Part shown: piece by piece, positions 43,960 to 52,715 of the stretch | How the letters are laid out: each line of letters begins with the position of its first letter | How positions within the stretch are numbered: position 1 is the first letter of the stretch | NCBI GenBank assembly: GCA_018780035.1 | Contig: JADMKE010000054.1 | Span: forward strand, 1 to 64,000 | DNA: 64,000 nt | Direction of reading: 5' to 3' | Source of the DNA: Candidatus Sericytochromatia bacterium | Lineage (GTDB): Bacteria > Cyanobacteriota > Sericytochromatia > UBA7694 | Notes under the pieces: generated by a model | What the model saw: the letters and a program-made list of their open reading frames with translations, nothing else | What the model was told of the DNA's origin: nothing | Database searches by the model: none | Program-made: the position numbers and the translations under genes

Positions 43960-44946
43960 ATGCAACGCGTTGTCGTCCTCGGTAGCAATTGTTTTACGGG
44001 CAGCCATTTGGTTGCCGCGCTCTTGGAACAGGGGTTTGAAGTCCACGGTATCAGCCGCTCACGGGAATACGCAGCCTATTTTTTACCCTATGCCCATTCA
44101 GCTCACAAAGCGCATTTCCACTTCCACCATATGGATTTACACGAATCCGCCCTGGTTTTTACCCTGCTCGACAAATTGGCACCCAGCTACGTCTTTACAG
44201 TGGCCGCCCTGAGTGAAGTGGCCCTGAGCCATGAGATTCCCTTGGAGTATTTTGCCACCAATTTACAGGCGATTTCAAGGCTGGCCCATTGGCTCAAAGA
44301 CAAGCCCTGGCTCAATCGGCATCTGCATATTTCTTCAGCAGAAATCTTTGGTTCCTGTGAAGGGGCCCAAACCGCCGACAGCCATGAATTTCGCCCGAGC
44401 ACCCCTTATGCGGTCTCCAAATTGGCGGCGGATCTCTACCTCGAAACCCTGCGCCAAAACTTTGGCTACCCCGTGACCCTGATTCGCTCCACCAATGTCT
44501 TTGGCAAACACCAGCAATTGTTTAAAATTATTCCCCGCACGCTGATCTACAGCAAATTGGGCAAAAAGATTGAATTACATGGCGGCGGAACGGCACAAAA
44601 GTCCTTTATCCATGTCAAAGACGTGATTGCCGGATCGCTCAAAACCCTGGAATACCCCGAACACCGCACCTGGCACTTTACCCAGGCGGGCCCCGAAACC
44701 GTGGCTGATGTGGTGCGCATGTGCCTGGAAGCCGCAGGTCAAAATTGGGAAGACCATGTCGAAATGGTCGGCGAACGCCTCGGTCAAGATGCCCGCTATT
44801 GGCTCGACGACAGCGACTCCCGCCAATTGCTCAATTGGGCACCGCAGATTTCTCTGGCCCAAGGCATTGCAGAGACCCAGGCCTGGGTAGACGAGCACTG
44901 GGAGAAAATCCAAAGTGAGCCCCTGAACTACGTTCACAAGCGCTGA
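43960..44946 (+). CDS. NAD-dependent sugar-nucleotide epimerase/dehydratase
   Basis: A 328-residue extended short-chain dehydrogenase of the GDP-mannose dehydratase/dTDP-glucose dehydratase type. The cofactor loop GSNCFTGSH (8-16) keeps the first and last Gly but has Asn-Cys where a Gly is usual. The active-site SSAEIFG, the YAVSK motif (Tyr ~147, Lys ~151) and IRSTNVFGKHQQ are present. It makes or modifies NDP-sugars for surface polysaccharides. It closes a two-gene plus-strand unit. An inverted repeat CGCTGAG/CTCAGCG (44940-44976) lies behind its stop. Confidence 0.87.
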   Translation: MQRVVVLGSNCFTGSHLVAALLEQGFEVHGISRSREYAAYFLPYAHSAHKAHFHFHHMDLHESALVFTLLDKLAPSYVFTVAALSEVALSHEIPLEYFATNLQAISRLAHWLKDKPWLNRHLHISSAEIFGSCEGAQTADSHEFRPSTPYAVSKLAADLYLETLRQNFGYPVTLIRSTNVFGKHQQLFKIIPRTLIYSKLGKKIELHGGGTAQKSFIHVKDVIAGSLKTLEYPEHRTWHFTQAGPETVADVVRMCLEAAGQNWEDHVEMVGERLGQDARYWLDDSDSRQLLNWAPQISLAQGIAETQAWVDEHWEKIQSEPLNYVHKR

Positions 44947-45047
44947 GCCCGCTTGGCAGGAGCGTCTGCCTCAGCGTGGATCACTGAGAGGTGGAGAGCA
45001 GATATCCATGCAGAAATACCACGTCAGTCGGCATGACCTGGTTCGGG

Positions 45048-45566
45048 TTAAAGACAGTTGATCCAATACCTGGCCAAGGGATTTCGAAAAACCTGACCCA
45101 TAACGATTTTCTCAAACTCACCCCCATTGGCTTCGATCACGCATCGTGATGCAAAGTTATCCTCGTCAGCGACCAGCAACACGCGTTCAATGCCCAGTTC
45201 AGCCGCTTTCGGCAATACCCATTTAAGCATTAACTTACCGTTCCCCTTTCCTCTGTGTGAGGGAGCGATATCGTAGCCAATATGCCCAGCCTCTAAGGCG
45301 AGAAAGTCATTGTCTAAGTTGTGACGAACGCGAATTGCACCCAGGATAGAATTTTCACTGTCTATCAACCAAAAGTGACTGCAGGGCACATAGCCTTCCC
45401 GCAGATTTAGGCCCGCAGCTTCATCACGCAAACGCTGAAGATATTTTGGAAAATCAGTTTTACCTTCAAGATAATACTCTGCATTTTCAACATCGTTTTG
45501 AGCGAAGTCATCATAGAAACGCTCAAAAGCAGACTTAAACGCTTGCGATGGCACAACTAACTCCAT
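45048..45566 (-). CDS. GNAT-family N-acetyltransferase
   Basis: 172 residues. The acetyl-CoA-binding motif A is DIAPSHRGKGNGKLML (R-G-x-G-x-G). It is preceded by the strand ILGAIRVRHNL and followed by NFASRCVIEANGG. The substrate is unknown; many such genes in accessory regions acetylate small molecules or proteins. It is convergent to the epimerase gene and marks the start of the accessory region. Confidence 0.88.
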   Translation of the reverse strand: MELVVPSQAFKSAFERFYDDFAQNDVENAEYYLEGKTDFPKYLQRLRDEAAGLNLREGYVPCSHFWLIDSENSILGAIRVRHNLDNDFLALEAGHIGYDIAPSHRGKGNGKLMLKWVLPKAAELGIERVLLVADEDNFASRCVIEANGGEFEKIVMGQVFRNPLARYWINCL

Positions 45567-45683
45567 ATCATTTTCTCCGATGACACGATTTCATTCCTTA
45601 TTTTAGCCTATTCGGGCTTATTGGGTCATCTTTCGTTCAAGAGAAAAAGCGAATAAAATAGCCCTCTGAAAGGAAAATGAGGG

Positions 45684-45953
45684 CTATGTCCCAAAGCTCT
45701 CACCAACCAGTACCACTTTCCCGTCACGCTGAGTGCTTGTGGCAGCGGCAATGGCGGCTTTGATGTCTTGGATGGGATAAGTGGCCTGAACGGGTGCCTT
45801 TAAGGTGAGCAGGTCGGAGGGGTTGATGGGGGCCGCCAACATTTCTAAGCGTACTTGACCTTCAAGCAGGGGGGGAGCTTCAAAGGTTACAGCTGCGATG
45901 ACATCCTGAGGTATGGGGCCGCGGTGTTGATATTCAGCTTTGATAGGAGGCAT
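45684..45953 (-). pseudogene. Zinc-type dehydrogenase/enoyl reductase with internal deletion
   Basis: The 89-codon open frame joins the start of an MDR-family oxidoreductase (VTFEAPPLLEGQVRLEMLAA, then PINPSDLLTL) directly to the end of one (ATYPIQDIKAAIAAA, then GKVVLVG). Normal members have ~330 residues, so about 230 codons including the whole cofactor domain are missing while the frame is kept. The closest type is the 2-enoyl thioester reductase. The product cannot bind NAD(P)H and is almost certainly non-functional. Confidence 0.8.
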
Positions 45954-46047
45954 TTGTTCACTTCTCTTTCCCTGAAACAGGGCTGTGTTGTTCTCAGTTT
46001 AAGTATTGCATACATTCTCTCCAGGCTCTTTGGACCACAATGTGAAC

Positions 46048-46320
46048 TTAATGACCCTGACCTAGCTGTATCTGAATGTCTTGACCTTTGACAATAAACA
46101 TCGAAAGCCATGCCAGACCCATCCCGCAGACCGAAAGCCCTCCCGTTAATAAGGTTCTCTCTGGTGTTTTATGAGAGAGGGTGAGAATGACCAGCCATGC
46201 CAAATGGACGAAACTGGCCAATCCCCACGTTAAACTCATCAAGATCAAAAAGTTATCGATCCCTTCCGTCCAATAGGGATACAGGATTGTAAATGTCAAA
46301 AAATAACCAGATAAAATCAA
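46048..46320 (-). CDS. Truncated small membrane protein
   Basis: At least 90 residues with three predicted helices (~2-14 extended upstream, ~23-47, ~60-77). The frame remains open for ~45 codons before this ATG (FIKTFAGQLFFFCFFLILSG), adding another hydrophobic stretch but no acceptable start. The 5' end is thus probably lost. The family is not recognised. It is a fragment in the decayed region. Confidence 0.5.
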   Translation of the reverse strand: MILSGYFLTFTILYPYWTEGIDNFLILMSLTWGLASFVHLAWLVILTLSHKTPERTLLTGGLSVCGMGLAWLSMFIVKGQDIQIQLGQGH

Positions 46321-46617
46321 GAAAAAACAGAAAAAGAACAGCTGGCCAGCAAATGTTTTAATAAATCTGGGTGTCCAGCGTCTGTGTAGATCTGATTTCG
46401 CTAAAATTGTCTGGGATGCCTTCTTTATCGGTATGCAATTTGTTCTACAAGGACGCGTTTAGTCTCAGGTTTTGGTGGTATAAAATCAGACACAGAAACT
46501 TGGCCATGCGTTCAAGCCAGAACGGTTGAGAGGAATTTGTACAAATGACTCGATCACCCGCTTATTCCAAACATAAGATTTAAGTCGCCATTATGCTATT
46601 TACATTGAAATTTAATC
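46321..46617. other. Gene-poor stretch with decayed sequence
   Basis: No intact gene. Part of it is the open frame leading into the truncated membrane gene. The 18 bp at 46582-46599 (AAGTCGCCATTATGCTAT) recur with changes at 47073-47091, behind the DUF4287 gene. Both resemble the left end of the attC site and may be remnants of other cassette ends. Confidence 0.4.
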
Positions 46618-46686
46618 TCGCTAACGCCGCAATTCAGCAGCGTGCAGCGAAGCGAAGCGTCTGAGTGCCATTACCTTGTTATGTGT
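46618..46686 (-). repeat. Integron-type attC site
   Basis: Read on the minus strand, the stop codon of the monooxygenase gene lies inside ACATAAC, followed by AAGGTAATGGCACTCAGACG. A TTCG-containing central hairpin comes next, then CTGAATTGCGGCGTTAGCG. The outer AAC...GTT boxes, the partly complementary inner arms and the stop codon inside the first box match the build of attC recombination sites in gene cassettes. The length of about 69 bp is in the normal range. No integrase gene is in the window. Confidence 0.6.
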
Positions 46687-46954
46687 TGATTTCATATTCG
46701 TTTACATCAAAAGATTCCACGAGAGAAAACATATCATTTTCTGGACCTGATTCTCGGAATGAATTCAGTTCAGAACGAGATTTCCATTTTTCAAAAATAT
46801 TTACCCTATTCAAATCAATTGGATCTGGTGATACCGAAAAGTCTTCGCAAGCGATATTTCTTCTGGCCTGCAAAATTGCTACATGGGATTTCTCAATAAA
46901 TGCATCACGCGATCCTGATTTTAGAATGAGTTTTCCTGCGACGATTAATACCAT
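46679..46954 (-). CDS. Antibiotic-biosynthesis-monooxygenase-like (YgiN-type) protein
   Basis: 91 residues from the ATG at 46954. A dimeric ferredoxin-like fold of the ABM/YgiN family is likely: VLIVAGKLILKSGSRDAFIE, then HVAILQARR, then FEKWKSRSELNSF. Members oxidise quinols or similar small molecules. I prefer this start over 46978, because GAGG lies 6 nt before it and the family begins with this strand. The stop codon lies within an attC site, so the gene looks like an integron cassette. Confidence 0.78.
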   Translation of the reverse strand: MVLIVAGKLILKSGSRDAFIEKSHVAILQARRNIACEDFSVSPDPIDLNRVNIFEKWKSRSELNSFRESGPENDMFSLVESFDVNEYEINT

Positions 46955-46970
46955 ATATCCTCTTTCCTGG

Positions 46971-47011
46971 CCACCCAAACGTACCCCCTGATTTCCATCC
47001 CTGCCACATAA
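46971..47011. repeat. 41-bp dispersed repeat, copy 1
   Basis: The 41 bp from CCACCCAAAC to CCACATAA match 54692-54732 at 37 positions by eye. It lies just upstream of the monooxygenase gene. On the minus strand both copies encode a similar short peptide (MEIRGYVWVA here, MGIRGCVWVG there). This suggests a coding remnant or a cassette leader. Confidence 0.7.
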
Positions 47012-47087
47012 TGCAAAAAGCTGGCGTAGCCCAGCTGATTTGCTAGATGGGTCCAGTCAAAGTTAAGAAAAAAAGTCGCCCATCGTG

Positions 47088-47318
47088 CTATTGACTGTCC
47101 TCAGATTTGGAACCCTTGAGCAAAGCATAAATCGCCATCGCGTGACCTCGCCCCAGTTCAAAATCATCCTTGAGCCACTCAACTATCGTCCCGGCCTTAA
47201 CGCCTGCTTTGAGTTTACCGCTGGCAGTAAAGCCTTTTTCATCGGCCATTTTTTTGAAGTCTTCGGCACGCTTGCCTGTTTTTGCCTGGATGTTGTCGAG
47301 ATAAGCTTGAAATGACAT
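47088..47318 (-). CDS. DUF4287-domain protein
   Basis: 76 residues starting MSFQAYLDNIQAKTGKRAED, the typical opening of DUF4287. FTASGKLKAGVKAGTIVEWLKDDFELGRGHAMAIYALL completes the domain. Function unknown. The start at 47318 has AAGGTG 8 nt upstream; the longer frame (47390) begins inside the promoter. DUF4287 genes are common on mobile cassettes. Confidence 0.85.
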   Translation of the reverse strand: MSFQAYLDNIQAKTGKRAEDFKKMADEKGFTASGKLKAGVKAGTIVEWLKDDFELGRGHAMAIYALLKGSKSEDSQ

Positions 47319-47361
47319 TGCGTACACCTTGCTGTATGTATTTGTATGAATAGCTGAATTC

Positions 47362-47390
47362 AAGTTAGCAAACCTTTGTCTTGTCGTCAA
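47362..47390 (-). promoter_or_regulatory. Promoter of the DUF4287 gene
   Basis: TTGACG (47385-47390), 17 bp, TAACTT (47362-47367) on the minus strand, about 44 bp before the start. It is a good sigma-70-like site and may also serve the monooxygenase gene. Confidence 0.6.
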
Positions 47391-47693
47391 GCCAGGCCGG
47401 CAGGACGAGCAAGCGAAGAGCAGCAGTCATTTTAGAAGGCATGTGGGCGAAGTTTCTCGACAACGGGCCGAACAGAGGGGGAATCAGGATTAAGTCAGCC
47501 TTTGGCACGCTTGGCAGCGGCGACGGCCTTAGGGTGTGTCGTCAATTTCACAAAAAAATGCATATCTCAGCGAAGTAGACAAAAGCGAGGTAGTTTCGAC
47601 CTGTTTTTCATATCTTGTAGCAATCCTTCTGATTGGGTCTCATGATTTCTCCGAAACTACAAGGGTAAAATATGCAGAACAAGCATAAGACGA
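47391..47693. other. Gene-free stretch with a possible gene end
   Basis: No intact gene. On the minus strand 47495-47563 reads 22 codons ending HPKAVAAAKRAKG and a stop. This looks like the last part of a lost protein. Otherwise nothing is recognised. Confidence 0.35.
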
Positions 47694-48437
47694 TTATTCA
47701 TACTCTCGACCTAAATTTAGGAACATAATAAACTCAATCCAATTATTGAGTTCAAATATTTTATGGTCTTGCATTCCTCTTAAGCCGCATTCTAAAAACC
47801 CTAACGTTGTTGAATTATACCAAGAGAAGCCATCTGGCCCCCGTTCGCTCCATATTTCACGTTCCCTGGAGTTGTATTTTTTAAATGATGATATTAACCC
47901 CCAAACTACTTTTTTCCATGTTTCATATGTATCTTCTATTAACAGCATATCTTCACTATTGATTTCAGACCATTCTGGTTGTATTGCCGGTAAATTTTCA
48001 TCAAAAGCATCATTTAACCACTTGGAAACTACCTTTGTTGAAACAGGTTCATATCGACTCCTCGAAACAACTGAGCAAAGTTGAATTAAGTAAGAATCTA
48101 AATCAGGCTCTACTTTTTTAGTCTCTTCATCAAAGGAAGGTAATTTTATTGAAGATATTGAGAATTCTATAGCATTTTCTGATTTATTCCTTGAAGGAAG
48201 AAACTTTCTATAAGTAATTTTCCGTTTCAATAAAAGCGCATAAGATTTATCTATTAGCTTTTCGCTATCATATTTTTGTACCCCATCCATTTCATCAATT
48301 TTTATATGAATGGCTCTTCTTAGAATTTGTTCTGCTTCAGTCTTTGATTTAGCCATCCATATCTGCTCGTATAAAGGATATAAATTTTCAATCTCACGAA
48401 CTATTTGGTTGGCAATCTCATCTTCAGTCAAGGACAT
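47694..48437 (-). CDS. Unknown AT-rich accessory protein
   Basis: 247 residues, soluble and mixed alpha/beta, with no recognised domain. The N-terminal ~60 residues are helical and acidic (DEIANQIVREIENLYPLYEQIW). The C-terminus has WSERGPDGFSWYNSTTLGFLE. Strong AT bias compared with the core genes suggests transfer. It lies alone between two gene-free stretches. Confidence 0.65.
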   Translation of the reverse strand: MSLTEDEIANQIVREIENLYPLYEQIWMAKSKTEAEQILRRAIHIKIDEMDGVQKYDSEKLIDKSYALLLKRKITYRKFLPSRNKSENAIEFSISSIKLPSFDEETKKVEPDLDSYLIQLCSVVSRSRYEPVSTKVVSKWLNDAFDENLPAIQPEWSEINSEDMLLIEDTYETWKKVVWGLISSFKKYNSREREIWSERGPDGFSWYNSTTLGFLECGLRGMQDHKIFELNNWIEFIMFLNLGREYE

Positions 48438-48803
48438 ACTTTTTTCCTCTAGTTTTTTTATTTATAATGAGATTGACCTTCAGCTTGAAGTTTTTCTGCT
48501 AAACACAGTTTATTAACGATCTGCTCATCGCTGAAATGTTTTCTCATATCTTTCTGTACTTCATATTTCTATTTTATACGGTACAGTTTTTGGGGAGCAG
48601 GTCACTTGTCTTTTGTTATTAATATTCTCCAAGGGCATCTCAAAAAAAAATCCCAGCCAACGGACGCAAGATAACCTGCGCCAGTCAGGTTGATCAACGC
48701 CTTTAAGCTGCGACCGTAGGGAGTCAGCTTGAAAGGCATCGTTGTGAGGCAAAGTCCTGATCTCAGTTTTTTGTATATTGGGAGCTACCTAGCGCTGTTC
48801 TAT
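48438..48803. other. Gene-free stretch with decayed coding sequence
   Basis: No intact gene. The minus frame at 48561-48752 (DSLRSQLKGVDQPDWRRLSC) has coding-like composition of the core type between AT-rich flanks and may be a fragment of an inserted element. I could not identify it. Confidence 0.3.
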
Positions 48804-49769
48804 TCAGTTAGTCAAGGTGCTACGTACAGATTCAGCATCTAACCAGACACGAAAACCGGCTGTATCACCATGGTCTGCATAATCAAAACTGTCTACAATA
48901 AACGGATTACAGTTTGTTGGTAAACTCCATAAATGCCCTCCTTTTATCCGGTATTCCTCCTCAGGAGCAGGAATAGGATCATCAACTAAATACTGTTCGC
49001 TATTGGGCTCTAATTTCATCGGTTTATAAGCCATGACTATCTCATTAACATTGCCAATCATATCGTATAAACCCCAGGTATTTGGTTGTAAGGAGCCGAC
49101 GGGTGCGAGTTTATCGAAATGGTCACCATCATGAAAAGGCTCAAATTTATATTTTTGCGGATTTTCAAAATATCTTTCAGAATCATAATCATAATTGGCC
49201 CAGCAGTTAGCATAATCCTTTAAGTCAGACCCCGATGGGGGCTGTCCAGCACCAGCTAAAGCAGCGTGTTCCCATTCGGCTTCTGTTGGCAGACGGTAGA
49301 TTAATTGGCCAGTGTTTAACTGCTCAAGAAAAACGCCAATATATTTCGGTTGGGTGTAATGAACGGGGTAATCTGCTCCTAAATTTATCGGATAGGAAAC
49401 GGAATAGACACTCGTCTCAGGAATTCTTTTATAGTAATCGTTATAGTAAGAGGAAAAGCTCATTGCTAACTCATCCTGCGTTTTTGCAGTTGCAACAGCC
49501 GTTGAGTCTTGCATCACTCGTTCCCACTGTTCTTGAGTCACTTCAGTGCTTTGCAAATAAAAAGGCTTATTAAATCGCACCCAGTGCCAAGGTGAAATGA
49601 TAGGCCCCTCTGGATAATAAGAGCGCATTTGATGAAGGCCAGGGGTTATTAAAACAAACGTCATGCCGATTTCATTGGTATATTTTTTAGGAAGTTCAGC
49701 TGCAAGCACAGGATGGGATATGCTCAAGCTTAGCAAGGCTAAGAATATTAATCTAAGCCGTTTATACAT
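48804..49769 (-). CDS. SUMF1/FGE-like exported protein
   Basis: 321 residues with a signal peptide (~1-23, ending near VLAAE). The formylglycine-generating-enzyme-type fold is shown by GMTFVLITPG, STEVTQEQWERVM, YRLPTEAEWEHAALAG, YDMIGNVNEIV, IKGGHLWSLP and GFRVWLD. The paired active-site Cys of true FGE is not evident; the Cys in PTNCNPF is single. It therefore may be a non-catalytic relative. It starts directly behind the EF-hand gene with no gap, so the two form an operon. Confidence 0.82.
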   Translation of the reverse strand: MYKRLRLIFLALLSLSISHPVLAAELPKKYTNEIGMTFVLITPGLHQMRSYYPEGPIISPWHWVRFNKPFYLQSTEVTQEQWERVMQDSTAVATAKTQDELAMSFSSYYNDYYKRIPETSVYSVSYPINLGADYPVHYTQPKYIGVFLEQLNTGQLIYRLPTEAEWEHAALAGAGQPPSGSDLKDYANCWANYDYDSERYFENPQKYKFEPFHDGDHFDKLAPVGSLQPNTWGLYDMIGNVNEIVMAYKPMKLEPNSEQYLVDDPIPAPEEEYRIKGGHLWSLPTNCNPFIVDSFDYADHGDTAGFRVWLDAESVRSTLTN

Positions 49770-51878
49770 TTATTGAGATTGACTCAGTAATTGTATGATA
49801 TGTGGGCCTGTATTATTGGTTGGAACGCACATCTCAATTCTAATCTGGTACTCTCCTTTGCTTAAACTCAAACCTTTAATTAAAGATTCTGGTGCCTGTA
49901 CCTTGCCCTGTGCGATATTAATATGATGTTCTTTGCCATCGATTGTGATTTTGATAGCCCCAGTAAAACGTGCCTGCTCGGGCTTCAAATAAGCATCAAA
50001 TGAATCAAAGAGATTTCGCCAATCTGTATGGCCTTGTTCATCTGTGGTGCCAAAACGAATATCAAAGGGTTGATCGGTTTTTGTTTCATTTTTAACTGTA
50101 AATGAAATGTCATATTTGACGCCATATTGCCCATTGCTTTTATCTGGTGGAACCAGAGCTGTTCCTTGTGTTTCACCCAATTCATTTTTCGGTGGCACTG
50201 AATTGGGGCTATTTGAATGCATCGGAATAATATCTGGCTCAGCATTTGTTCCTGCACGATTAAAGGGATTCATCAACAAGCTGTAATTGGCTTCCACACT
50301 TGAACCATTTAACACGACTGTAGGAAGTTCTGCTTTGGCCTCACTGTATTCTTTAACTCCAACCACTCGACCTAAAGGCACAACTGACTTCCAAAGTGCA
50401 TTTGAGTTTATTTTATCACCCTGAGCCTCAAGCACTTGAAGGGTCATTTTAAGTTCAGCGTTCCAATCATTCATACGATTCAAAATCTCATCGTTTAAAG
50501 GACCAGAGGGATTTTCTTTTTTGACTGCCTCTAAAAGAGATTGAAAGCGAGCTTTTAAGCCATCGATTTCTTTTTGGGTGAAATTTGCCGTCGGAATTAC
50601 TTTCAGCAACTGTGGCCAAAGTTCTTTTTCCATAGCCTGAATAGCCTGTGTGGAATTTTGAAAATCGATAGAGCCTTTTAGCTCATGTCGAATGCCATCA
50701 TCACTGATGTCTTCGACATAGCCATGTTTATTAATCAAGGTATCAAGGGACTCACTTTGGACTGAATTTAAAACGAATGGAACAGGTTGTTCTTTCTGGG
50801 ATGGATTTTGCGCAGCAGGCAAAAGCACAGACTCCATTTGTACTGATTCAGGTACGACTGGCTGACCATTCCGAACACCAGTATAATCTTCAGGATAATC
50901 GCTCAGAGCTTCAATTTCGAAAAAAGCGCGAAAATCAGCATCGCTTGAAGGCGAAAAACTGCGTAAATCTAAAGCCCCACTTGGTGGAATCAAAACATAT
51001 TGATCCTTAAGCTGATGAGCATCATATAACATTCTGCGAGACAGCTCATGATCGGATCTTCTTACTTCTCCTGCTTTTGAATCCATGAGTGCCTGACCAG
51101 AAACAAAGCTGGAAGTGCTCTCGTATCCCGGCTTATCCTTTTCATCCAACTTGTTGATAAAAGATCCGCTGACTCTCAACAGCATCGATTGTGTTTGGGA
51201 CGGATTTCTGACAACCAGGCTATGTGTCGCATTTCCTTTTCTCAATATTGAGGTTTCGGGTCCTTTGTTTCCATACAGAAAAGCATTCGCTTTCCCCTCT
51301 CGTAGAGGGATATTAACTCTCCCTTGCAAACCAAATTTTGTATTGGATTCAGGATTGTTAAATTCGGCCATGGCTGGGCCACCAAATTGAACGGGTAAAG
51401 GGATTGGTTTTGACTGCAAAGTGGTTTCGGGGCTTCTTTGAAAGCTTTTTATGTCTTGTCTTAACAGAAATTCAAACTCTTTTTTTGTCGCTATCTTATC
51501 ACCATTCAGAGACAGTTCTTCCAGACTGACTTGCTTGTCTCCATCGCGATCCAAAACAGCAATTCGTGCCTGATCTATACCAGAGGGGTCAAAGGCAACC
51601 ATATTGGGCTTCAGCTCTGTTCCTGCATTGTATTTGAGAGAACCCCACGCTTTAATTTGAGTCAGTGCCTCTTGGGAAAAAGTGACTTCAGCGGGCTCAA
51701 TTACAGCATCTGCTCGTTGCTGAGTTTGATTATCTGCGACCTGTTCTGTGAAAAGGGCAGTTTCAGGCGTTTGTGTCTCGGCATCTACTTGCCGCTCACT
51801 ACTACCTTGGAGATAAGGCTCTAATGGAAAATGTGCTGGTACTCCCGTAGATATGCCTGGTGGAACAGATTGAACCAT
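49770..51878 (-). CDS. Large unknown protein with one EF-hand
   Basis: 702 residues. The first ~70 residues are Pro/Gln/Thr-rich with no Sec signal. A canonical calcium loop D110-R-D-G-D-K-Q-V-S-L-E-E121 is visible, followed by a partner-like KIATKKEF helix. A VQFGGPAMAEFNNPES and VRNPSQTQSMLLRVSG stretch (~170-230) suggests beta-sandwich domains. The C-terminal ~110 residues are also beta-rich, with NETKTDQPFDIRFG and HHINIAQG. A -10-like TATATT lies upstream and AGAGG precedes the ATG. Calcium-binding surface or secreted role is possible; the family is unknown. Confidence 0.75.
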   Translation of the reverse strand: MVQSVPPGISTGVPAHFPLEPYLQGSSERQVDAETQTPETALFTEQVADNQTQQRADAVIEPAEVTFSQEALTQIKAWGSLKYNAGTELKPNMVAFDPSGIDQARIAVLDRDGDKQVSLEELSLNGDKIATKKEFEFLLRQDIKSFQRSPETTLQSKPIPLPVQFGGPAMAEFNNPESNTKFGLQGRVNIPLREGKANAFLYGNKGPETSILRKGNATHSLVVRNPSQTQSMLLRVSGSFINKLDEKDKPGYESTSSFVSGQALMDSKAGEVRRSDHELSRRMLYDAHQLKDQYVLIPPSGALDLRSFSPSSDADFRAFFEIEALSDYPEDYTGVRNGQPVVPESVQMESVLLPAAQNPSQKEQPVPFVLNSVQSESLDTLINKHGYVEDISDDGIRHELKGSIDFQNSTQAIQAMEKELWPQLLKVIPTANFTQKEIDGLKARFQSLLEAVKKENPSGPLNDEILNRMNDWNAELKMTLQVLEAQGDKINSNALWKSVVPLGRVVGVKEYSEAKAELPTVVLNGSSVEANYSLLMNPFNRAGTNAEPDIIPMHSNSPNSVPPKNELGETQGTALVPPDKSNGQYGVKYDISFTVKNETKTDQPFDIRFGTTDEQGHTDWRNLFDSFDAYLKPEQARFTGAIKITIDGKEHHINIAQGKVQAPESLIKGLSLSKGEYQIRIEMCVPTNNTGPHIIQLLSQSQ

Positions 51879-52075
51879 GAAAAAATACCTCTGGTCAGAT
51901 AAAAACTCTCATTAGAATAATATACCTCATTTAAAGACTTTTAAAACGGATTGTTTCTCCCTGTTTCTGGTAACCAAAAGGCCTTAAAACCGGCATTGAG
52001 CAGGGTTAAGAGGTCATCGTGTTGAATTAAATGCTAAACTCAATGCAACCCAGTTGTAGCAAGGAGTTTGGCCCC

Positions 52076-52462
52076 ATGCAAATGAAGATCGAACGGTTAG
52101 ATCATTTGGGAGTGGTGGCAGGCATTTTGAAAGAACTTGAGCTGAGCAAAGAAATAGACGCCCTTTTGCCGCCCACAGACGACATGAAAGCAAGCGTTGG
52201 CGAATGTGTTGCAGCGATGATCCTGTGTGGACTCGGCTTTTCACAAACCCCACTCTCGCTCACCCCCCATTTTTTCGAGAAATTACCAGTGGGGTTCCTT
52301 CTTGGGAATGACCAGTTGCAAGCACAAGATCTAAACCATTTTAAACTCAGTCGTAGCCTTGAAAAACTGCATGAATATGGTTGTGAGAAACTCTTTGCCG
52401 AGCTGAGCCACAAAGCCTGCCAAAAGGAGTCTGTAGGTTTAATGCTACTTCGGCCAGGATAA
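52076..52462 (+). pseudogene. IS1634-type transposase fragment (DUF4277 domain)
   Basis: The N-terminal ~128 residues of an IS4-superfamily transposase: RLDHLGVVAGILKELEL, GECVAAMILCGLGFSQTPL, TPHFFEKLPVGFLLG and HFKLSRSLEKLHEYGCEKLFAEL. An AAGGAG site precedes the ATG at 52076. The usual ~550-residue protein is cut off after ~130 residues, so the catalytic DDE domain is missing. It is a dead copy. Confidence 0.85.
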
Positions 52463-52715
52463 ACCATCTGGATTACCAGCAGCCAGCAAAAAACGAGATG
52501 GTGCTCATGAATGAAGCCGGAACGCAAGGTTTCAAGCCAAGTACGGATACTGTGGGGTATGCGATGAGGGGAAACATGGTAAATTCTTGTTAGGTCTCCT
52601 GGTGGTACTGTGAGTGTCGCAATTCACAAGATACCGTATGTCAAGAGGCCTTGCCATATCTGGGTTTTGTCACCACAATTTGAAACTATCTACCCGCAAA
52701 CTTTGTGTACAAACA
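52463..52715 (+). mobile_element. Decayed remainder behind the transposase fragment
   Basis: Broken sequence without an open frame. Scraps such as GFKPSTDTVGYAMRGNM and a Cys-containing stretch suggest more of the insertion element or its target gene. No clear terminal inverted repeat was found by eye. Confidence 0.4.

Noticed and set aside
45009-45062. 17-codon plus-strand frame with a weak ribosome site
   Set aside because: It overlaps the end of the GNAT gene and has no features of a real peptide.
48561-48752. Minus-strand frame of 63 codons
   Set aside because: Coding-like composition but no identifiable protein and no start context. Left as decayed sequence.
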